NCBI GenBank assembly: GCA_002305955.1
Contig: DBRH01000039.1
Span: 1 to 10,226 of the forward strand
Reading direction: 5' to 3'
Length of the DNA: 10,226 nt
Source: Kosmotogaceae bacterium UBA1373
Lineage (GTDB): Bacteria > Thermotogota > Thermotogae > Petrotogales > Kosmotogaceae
Each line of letters opens with the position of its first letter. Within the stretch, counting starts at the first letter, position 1. Under the pieces are notes generated by a model, which worked only from the letters and a program-made list of their open reading frames with translations, made no database searches and was not told where the DNA came from. The position numbers and the translations under genes are program-made. Below, one piece after another: positions 6,441 through 10,226 of the stretch.

Positions 6441-6482
6441 TCATGCTCCCTCCCCTTAGTTCGATGTATCTCTTACAGTTAG

Positions 6483-6511
6483 ATCATAACACCTGGTTTG
6501 ATAGTTGTCAA
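6483..6511 (-). promoter_or_regulatory. Strong sigma-A type promoter of peptide gene B
   Basis: Minus-strand TTGACA (6506-6511), a 17-bp spacer and TATGAT (6483-6488), identical to the promoter of peptide gene A because both lie in the inverted repeat. The start should be near 6476, giving a transcript of about 210 bases. Confidence 0.85.
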
Positions 6512-6513
6512 AC
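6496..6513 (-). promoter_or_regulatory. Palindromic operator candidate over the -35 of peptide gene B
   Basis: Second copy of the 18-bp palindrome with GTTTGA/TCAAAC arms, in the same place relative to the -35. Both peptide genes should therefore share one regulator. Confidence 0.5.
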
Positions 6514-6545
6514 TATAATTATTAAGTATCGATGAATATCAAACA

Positions 6546-6794
6546 TCGAGTGCAATACACATCCTTTCTAAAATACTGAGTGAAGGAACAATCTGTCCTG
6601 AAACACCCCTTCGTGTTGCATCGCGAATGCTCCCGAACTGCCATTCCGTAGTTTTCTTATATGGAGTTCCGGTTTTTGATTTTTCCATCGACACTATCGG
6701 CTTATTGCTGTACAATATATTTCGTGTGCGAAATATTCGAATTCATATTATCCGGCTACGAAAGGTCTAATAATGTGCGAAGAAGGTGGTTTTG
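6546..6794. other. Intergenic region upstream of marR
   Basis: About 250 bases with no supported gene. It contains a short imperfect hairpin (GCAT-cgcga-ATGC near 6618-6630), the 20-bp palindrome described separately, a possible -10 TATTAT at 6746-6751 for the marR operon, and the marR ribosome site AAGGTGG at 6783-6789. Confidence 0.5.
6717..6736 (+). promoter_or_regulatory. 20-bp palindromic operator candidate upstream of marR
   Basis: ATATTTCG-TGTG-CGAAATAT is a perfect 8+8 inverted repeat with a 4-base centre, about 60 bases before the marR start. It overlaps the -35 region of a possible promoter with TATTAT at 6746-6751. Size and position fit a MarR-type autorepression site. The sequence differs from the palindrome in the peptide promoters. 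Confidence 0.6.
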
Positions 6795-7256
6795 TTGGAA
6801 GAGAGCTCGAAAATAGAAGAAATGTTGACACTGATCAAGAGGATAATGTCGCTTATCAAGCAGAGTTTTGAGAGCGACCTTAAGAAGATGGACGTGACCG
6901 AATCACAGATCCTCGTTATGAGAGTGCTGAATCATTATGGCGATATGAAGGTAAGCGATATAAGCAGGAAACTCGATCTTTCAAACAGCACGGTGTCGGG
7001 GATTATCGACAGACTCGTCGAAAAGAAGATCGTTGAAAGAAAGAGAAGCGAAAAAGACAGGCGAATCGTTATGATAAGCCTTGCCGAAGAGTATCGCCAA
7101 CCTGTAAGGAAACACCTCAATGCCTTTGCCCAGAAGATGAGAAGGGTATTGTCTACCACCACAGAAGAAGATCTTGATTTTATTCTGGAAGGGCTTGAAA
7201 AGCTGAGGACAATACTCGAAGAATCACAGAAATCCGAAGAAAGAGGGCAAAACTGA
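6795..7256 (+). CDS. MarR-family transcriptional regulator
   Basis: This 153-residue protein has the MarR winged-helix layout. A dimer-forming N-terminal helix (about 5-32) is followed by DVTESQILVMRVL, then a helix-turn-helix with MKVSDISRKLDLSNSTVSGII (51-71) and RLVEKKIVERKRSEKDRR as wing (73-90, with the typical D88-R89-R90), then C-terminal dimerisation helices. MarR proteins usually repress a neighbouring exporter and let go on ligand binding. The TTG at 6795 is preferred because AAGGTGG (6783-6789) ends five bases before it; GTG 6786 and TTG 6792 in frame are alternatives. Its TGA overlaps the ATG of the exporter gene (TGATG), so it most likely controls that exporter. Confidence 0.93.
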   Translation: MEESSKIEEMLTLIKRIMSLIKQSFESDLKKMDVTESQILVMRVLNHYGDMKVSDISRKLDLSNSTVSGIIDRLVEKKIVERKRSEKDRRIVMISLAEEYRQPVRKHLNAFAQKMRRVLSTTTEEDLDFILEGLEKLRTILEESQKSEERGQN

Positions 7257-9481
7257 TGCTCAAACTGATCAGGTACCTTAAGCCCTACACTGTATTCATC
7301 GTGGTCGCGGTGGCACTGCTCTTCGTCCAGGCCATGACGGAGCTCGCCCTGCCCGATTATATGTCGAATATCGTAAACGTCGGTATTCAGCAGGGCGGCA
7401 TCGAAGACGCCATACCGGAGGTCGTAAGCAAAGAAACGTTCGATGACGTGTCACTGTTCATGAGTCAAGAAGAGAGGCAACAGGTCCTGAGCTACTACGA
7501 TCTCATAAGCAAAGAATCGGCCAATTACGAAGAAAACCTCAAGAAGTACCCCATATTGGAGAGCAAAGATGTCTACGTCCTGAAATCTGGAGAGATTGAA
7601 GATCGCCCAAGTCTTAATTTAATCCTTGGCAAGGCGCTCATGGCCTATTCCGGAGTCAAGAACGGCATGGTCGGGGAAAACGGGAGCTTTGCGCCCCCCA
7701 GCGGTTTCACCATTCCGGAAGGGGCAAACGTGCTCTTGCTGCTACGCCTAATGCCGGAAGCCCAGAGACTCGAAATGCTGAATCAAGTTGATAGCATGGT
7801 CGAAGTCATGGGCAAGACCATCGTCAACCAGTCGGGCGCCCTTGCCGTGAAGGAAATCTACGAAGAGCTTGGCATGAACACCCAGAAGCTGCAGAGCGGC
7901 TACGTGCTACGCACCGGTTTTATAATGGTTCTCATGACCCTGCTGAGCGTACTGTGCACCATAATGGTCGCCTTCATCGCTTCGAAGATAGCGGCCGCCT
8001 CGGCCAGAACAGTGAGAAGAGATGTCTTCGAAAAGGTCGAAAACTTCTCGAACTCTGAATTCGCCCAGTTCTCTACGGCCTCGCTCATTACCAGAACGAC
8101 GAACGACATAACTCAGATACAGCTCGTGGTTGTTCTCATAATAAGAATGGTATTCTACGCGCCAATCATAGGTGTCGGCGGAATCATAAGGGCACTCGAG
8201 AAGAGCGCCTCCATGTCCTGGATCATCGCCCTCGCCGTAATCATACTACTCGGCATGGTGGGGATCGTGTTCGCCATAGCCCTTCCGAAATTCAAGAAGA
8301 TGCAGAAACTCGTAGACAAACTGAACCTGGTTACAAGGGAACACCTGTCAGGCCTCATGGTCGTCAGGGCCTTCAACACCCAGAAGTTTGAAGAAGAGAG
8401 ATTCGACGCCGCGAACAGAGACTTTACAAGAACCGACCTCTTCGTCAACCGGGTAATGGTCGTACTGATGCCGGCGATAATGTTCGTCATGAATGGAACT
8501 ATGCTCCTCATCGTCTGGGTGGGGGCACACCAGATAGAGGCCTCAACCATGCAGGTTGGAGACATGATGGCCTACATTCAGTACTCCATGTTGATTATCT
8601 TCGCCTTTCTCATGTTGACAATGATGTTCATCATGATCCCGAGGGCCTCTGTTTCGGGAGCGAGAGTGTCGGAAATCCTGGAAGTCGATCCCCAGATAAA
8701 AGATCCCAAAAATCCGAAGAAATTCAGCCAGGATTTTAAAGGAACTGTTGAATTCAAGAACGTCTGCTACCGCTTCCCCGGTGCCGAGAAAAACATCCTG
8801 AACAGCATAAGCTTCACGGCCCTCCCGGGGCAGACGACGGCGATCATCGGCTCTACCGGTTCGGGGAAATCGACGCTGCTGAACATGATACCGAGGTTCT
8901 ACGATGTCTGCGGCGGCCAGGTCCTGGTTGACGGAATAGACATCCGGGAAGTGAGCCAGCACGACCTGCGGGAGCGCATAGGCTACGTCCCCCAGAAGGG
9001 CGTCCTCTTCAGCGGAACCATAGAATCGAACCTGAAATACGCCGATGAAACGGCTCCTAAGGAAGAAGTTGAAAGGGCTGCCGAAATCGCCCGGGCCGTC
9101 GAATTCATAACCGCGAAAGAAGAAGGGTATGACTCCCCAATTTCCCAGGGCGGGACAAATGTATCGGGCGGACAGAAGCAGAGGCTTTCCATAGCCAGAG
9201 CGTTGCTGAAAAGGCCCCAGATATTCCTCTTCGACGACAGCTTCTCTGCCCTGGACTTCAAGACAGACGCAGCGCTGAGAAGAAAATTGAAAGAAGAAAC
9301 TGGAGATAGCACGATGATAATAGTCGGCCAGAGAATTGCGACGATAAAGAACGCCGATCAGATACTCGTTCTGGATGAGGGCAACCTTGTAGGAATCGGC
9401 AAACACCACCAATTGATGAAAAGCTGTCAGATATACAGAGAAATCGCACTGTCACAGCTTTCAGAGGCGGAATTAGCATGA
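7256..9481 (+). CDS. ABC exporter half-transporter with degenerate ATP site (TM287-like subunit)
   Basis: This 741-residue protein is a membrane domain plus an ATPase domain. TM1 is at about 10-31; further helices run from about 220 to 460. Between TM1 and TM2 lies an insert of about 160 mostly polar residues that should be outside the cell. The ATPase domain has Walker A GSTGSGKST (532-540), Q-loop YVPQKG (Q580), signature VSGGQKQR (636-643) and Walker B IFLFDDSFSALD (656-667). Aspartate 661 replaces the catalytic glutamate and glutamine 692 replaces the switch histidine (VGQR). These are hallmarks of the degenerate site in heterodimeric exporters such as TM287/288, which need a partner with an intact site. 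That partner is the next, overlapping gene. Substrates in the family include drugs, lipids and peptides; none can be assigned here. Confidence 0.95.
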   Translation: MLKLIRYLKPYTVFIVVAVALLFVQAMTELALPDYMSNIVNVGIQQGGIEDAIPEVVSKETFDDVSLFMSQEERQQVLSYYDLISKESANYEENLKKYPILESKDVYVLKSGEIEDRPSLNLILGKALMAYSGVKNGMVGENGSFAPPSGFTIPEGANVLLLLRLMPEAQRLEMLNQVDSMVEVMGKTIVNQSGALAVKEIYEELGMNTQKLQSGYVLRTGFIMVLMTLLSVLCTIMVAFIASKIAAASARTVRRDVFEKVENFSNSEFAQFSTASLITRTTNDITQIQLVVVLIIRMVFYAPIIGVGGIIRALEKSASMSWIIALAVIILLGMVGIVFAIALPKFKKMQKLVDKLNLVTREHLSGLMVVRAFNTQKFEEERFDAANRDFTRTDLFVNRVMVVLMPAIMFVMNGTMLLIVWVGAHQIEASTMQVGDMMAYIQYSMLIIFAFLMLTMMFIMIPRASVSGARVSEILEVDPQIKDPKNPKKFSQDFKGTVEFKNVCYRFPGAEKNILNSISFTALPGQTTAIIGSTGSGKSTLLNMIPRFYDVCGGQVLVDGIDIREVSQHDLRERIGYVPQKGVLFSGTIESNLKYADETAPKEEVERAAEIARAVEFITAKEEGYDSPISQGGTNVSGGQKQRLSIARALLKRPQIFLFDDSFSALDFKTDAALRRKLKEETGDSTMIIVGQRIATIKNADQILVLDEGNLVGIGKHHQLMKSCQIYREIALSQLSEAELA

Positions 9482-10226
9482 ACGGGGATAACAGAGAAAA
9501 GGAAAGAAGACCTCAAGATCGTGGTGGCGGTCCGATGGGCCCAGGCATGATGCGCTCGGGAGAGAAGGCCAAAGACTTCAGAGGAACACTAAAGAAACTG
9601 GTTCAATACATGAAGAAGTACCAGATACTGATACTCGTAGTTTTCTGTTTCGCGGCGGCCGGTGCCGTGTTTTCCATCGTAGGGCCTAAGATACTCGGAG
9701 GGGTGACGACCGAGGTCTTCGAAGGCATCATGGGCAAAATCACCGGTACCGGCGAAGGGGTAAACTTCGACTCCGTCGCAAGGACCATGTTGATCCTTCT
9801 CGGACTGTATGTGCTCAGCGCACTGTTTATCTATATCCAGGGATGGATCATGTCTGGCATATCGGCGAAGATCACATACAAATTCAGAGAGGAGATTTCC
9901 AGGAAGATAAACAGACTTCCACTGAAATACTTCGACAGGACCTCCCAGGGAGACGTCCTGTCAAGGGTTACCAACGACGTCGACACCATAAGCAGAACGC
10001 TCAACCAGAGTTTGAGTCAGATCATTACGTCCATCACGACCGTAATCGGCGTCACCATAATGATGTTCTCGATAAGCTGGCAGCTAACACTGGTGGCCAT
10101 GCTCATACTACCGGTTTCGATGGGGCTCATCGCCTTCATTGTGAAGATGTCCCAGCGATACTTCAAAAAGCAGCAAGAGTATCTCGGGAAGGTCAACGGC
10201 CACATAGAAGAGATGTATGGAGGCCA
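9478..10226 (+). CDS. ABC exporter half-transporter, partner subunit (TM288-like; cut by window end)
   Basis: The ATG at 9478-9480 overlaps the previous stop (ATGA), with GAGGCGG about eight bases before it. The visible 249 residues begin with a polar, glycine- and arginine-rich cytoplasmic tail (PQDRGGGPMGPGMMRSG). Next come TM1 (about 48-70), TM2 (about 103-126) and the coupling-helix motif YFDRTSQGDVLSRVTNDVDTI, kept in this exporter family, then TM3 and TM4 (about 178-222). The ATPase domain lies beyond the window. It should carry the consensus catalytic site that the first subunit lacks. Translational coupling supports equal production of the two halves. Confidence 0.93.
   Translation, partial: MNGDNREKERRPQDRGGGPMGPGMMRSGEKAKDFRGTLKKLVQYMKKYQILILVVFCFAAAGAVFSIVGPKILGGVTTEVFEGIMGKITGTGEGVNFDSVARTMLILLGLYVLSALFIYIQGWIMSGISAKITYKFREEISRKINRLPLKYFDRTSQGDVLSRVTNDVDTISRTLNQSLSQIITSITTVIGVTIMMFSISWQLTLVAMLILPVSMGLIAFIVKMSQRYFKKQQEYLGKVNGHIEEMYGG

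Larger units (their letters stand above)
6482..6545 (-). repeat. Right arm of the perfect 64-bp inverted repeat carrying an inward promoter
   Basis: Exact reverse complement of 5920-5983. The outer end is GAATATCAAACA. Beyond it, CAATAC (6553-6558) might mirror GTATTG (5916-5921) of the left flank after a short insertion, which could hint at a once longer repeat, but six bases can match by chance. Confidence 0.97.

Noticed and set aside
5920..6545. Insertion sequence or MITE
   Set aside because: Long terminal inverted repeats and TG...CA ends fit, but there is no target-site duplication, no transposase, and the arms are functional inward promoters of paired genes. It is better explained as an inverted duplication; a domesticated element is not excluded.
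6519..6770. Open plus-strand frame of about 84 codons running from the right repeat arm towards marR
   Set aside because: It has no start codon with a ribosome site (first ATG at 6627), crosses the repeat arm and the palindrome, and its translation resembles no family. It could be a gene remnant but cannot be supported.
8543..9412. 289-codon minus-strand open frame opposite the exporter ATPase domain
   Set aside because: It is antisense to well-conserved Walker and signature motifs and shows no domain; it is a by-product of the codon bias.

Overview
The window looks like a chromosomal stretch from a member of the Thermotogota, most likely Mesotoga or a relative. This is inferred from moderate GC content, heavy use of AGA/AGG (Arg) and ATA (Ile) codons, frequent TTG and GTG starts with strong GGAGG-type ribosome sites, short overlapping operons, and a heterodimeric ABC exporter of the TM287/TM288 kind. 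No rRNA, tRNA, CRISPR array or transposase gene was seen.

Left part (1-5700). After a possible 3' end of an unknown gene (2-85) comes a BMP/PnrA-type substrate-binding protein gene (200-1022). It is broken by an internal deletion plus frameshift at about 611-620. A strong hairpin separates it from a convergent AraC/GyrI-type regulator (1055-2038, minus). Divergent from that is a GNAT acetyltransferase (2152-2889, plus), whose stop codon overlaps the stop of a minus-strand operon. That operon, read in transcription order from about 5720 down to 2886, holds two paralogous long ArsR-type regulators and a HAD-family phosphatase, joined by ATGA and GTGA overlaps.

Middle part (5700-6794). This roughly 1.1 kb stretch would normally be called intergenic, and it is the most interesting part of the window. 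A perfect 64-bp inverted repeat (5920-5983 and 6482-6545) carries two identical, near-consensus promoters (TTGACA-17 bp-TATGAT) facing each other. Each drives a complete miniature gene: a leader with a Shine-Dalgarno site, a 32-codon reading frame, and an intrinsic terminator. The two 32-residue peptides align without gaps (Ile12, Ile16, Asp22, Gly27 and Phe29 identical, most other positions conservative), yet their DNA matches at only about 45 of 99 positions. They appear to be a real pair of diverged, basic, amphipathic small proteins of unknown function. An 18-bp palindrome overlaps the -35 box of both promoters. A GTTCGATAT-type motif is shared by the peptide leaders and the promoter of the ArsR-type operon.

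Right part (6795-10226). A MarR-type regulator is translationally coupled (TGATG) to an ABC exporter half with a degenerate ATP site, which overlaps (ATGA) a second exporter half cut by the window end. A perfect 8+8 palindrome lies upstream of marR and is a likely operator.

As an inference, the two peptide genes sit between a regulator operon and a regulated exporter. The locus could therefore be a small-peptide signalling, bacteriocin-like or stress module, but nothing in the sequence proves that the exporter carries the peptides.
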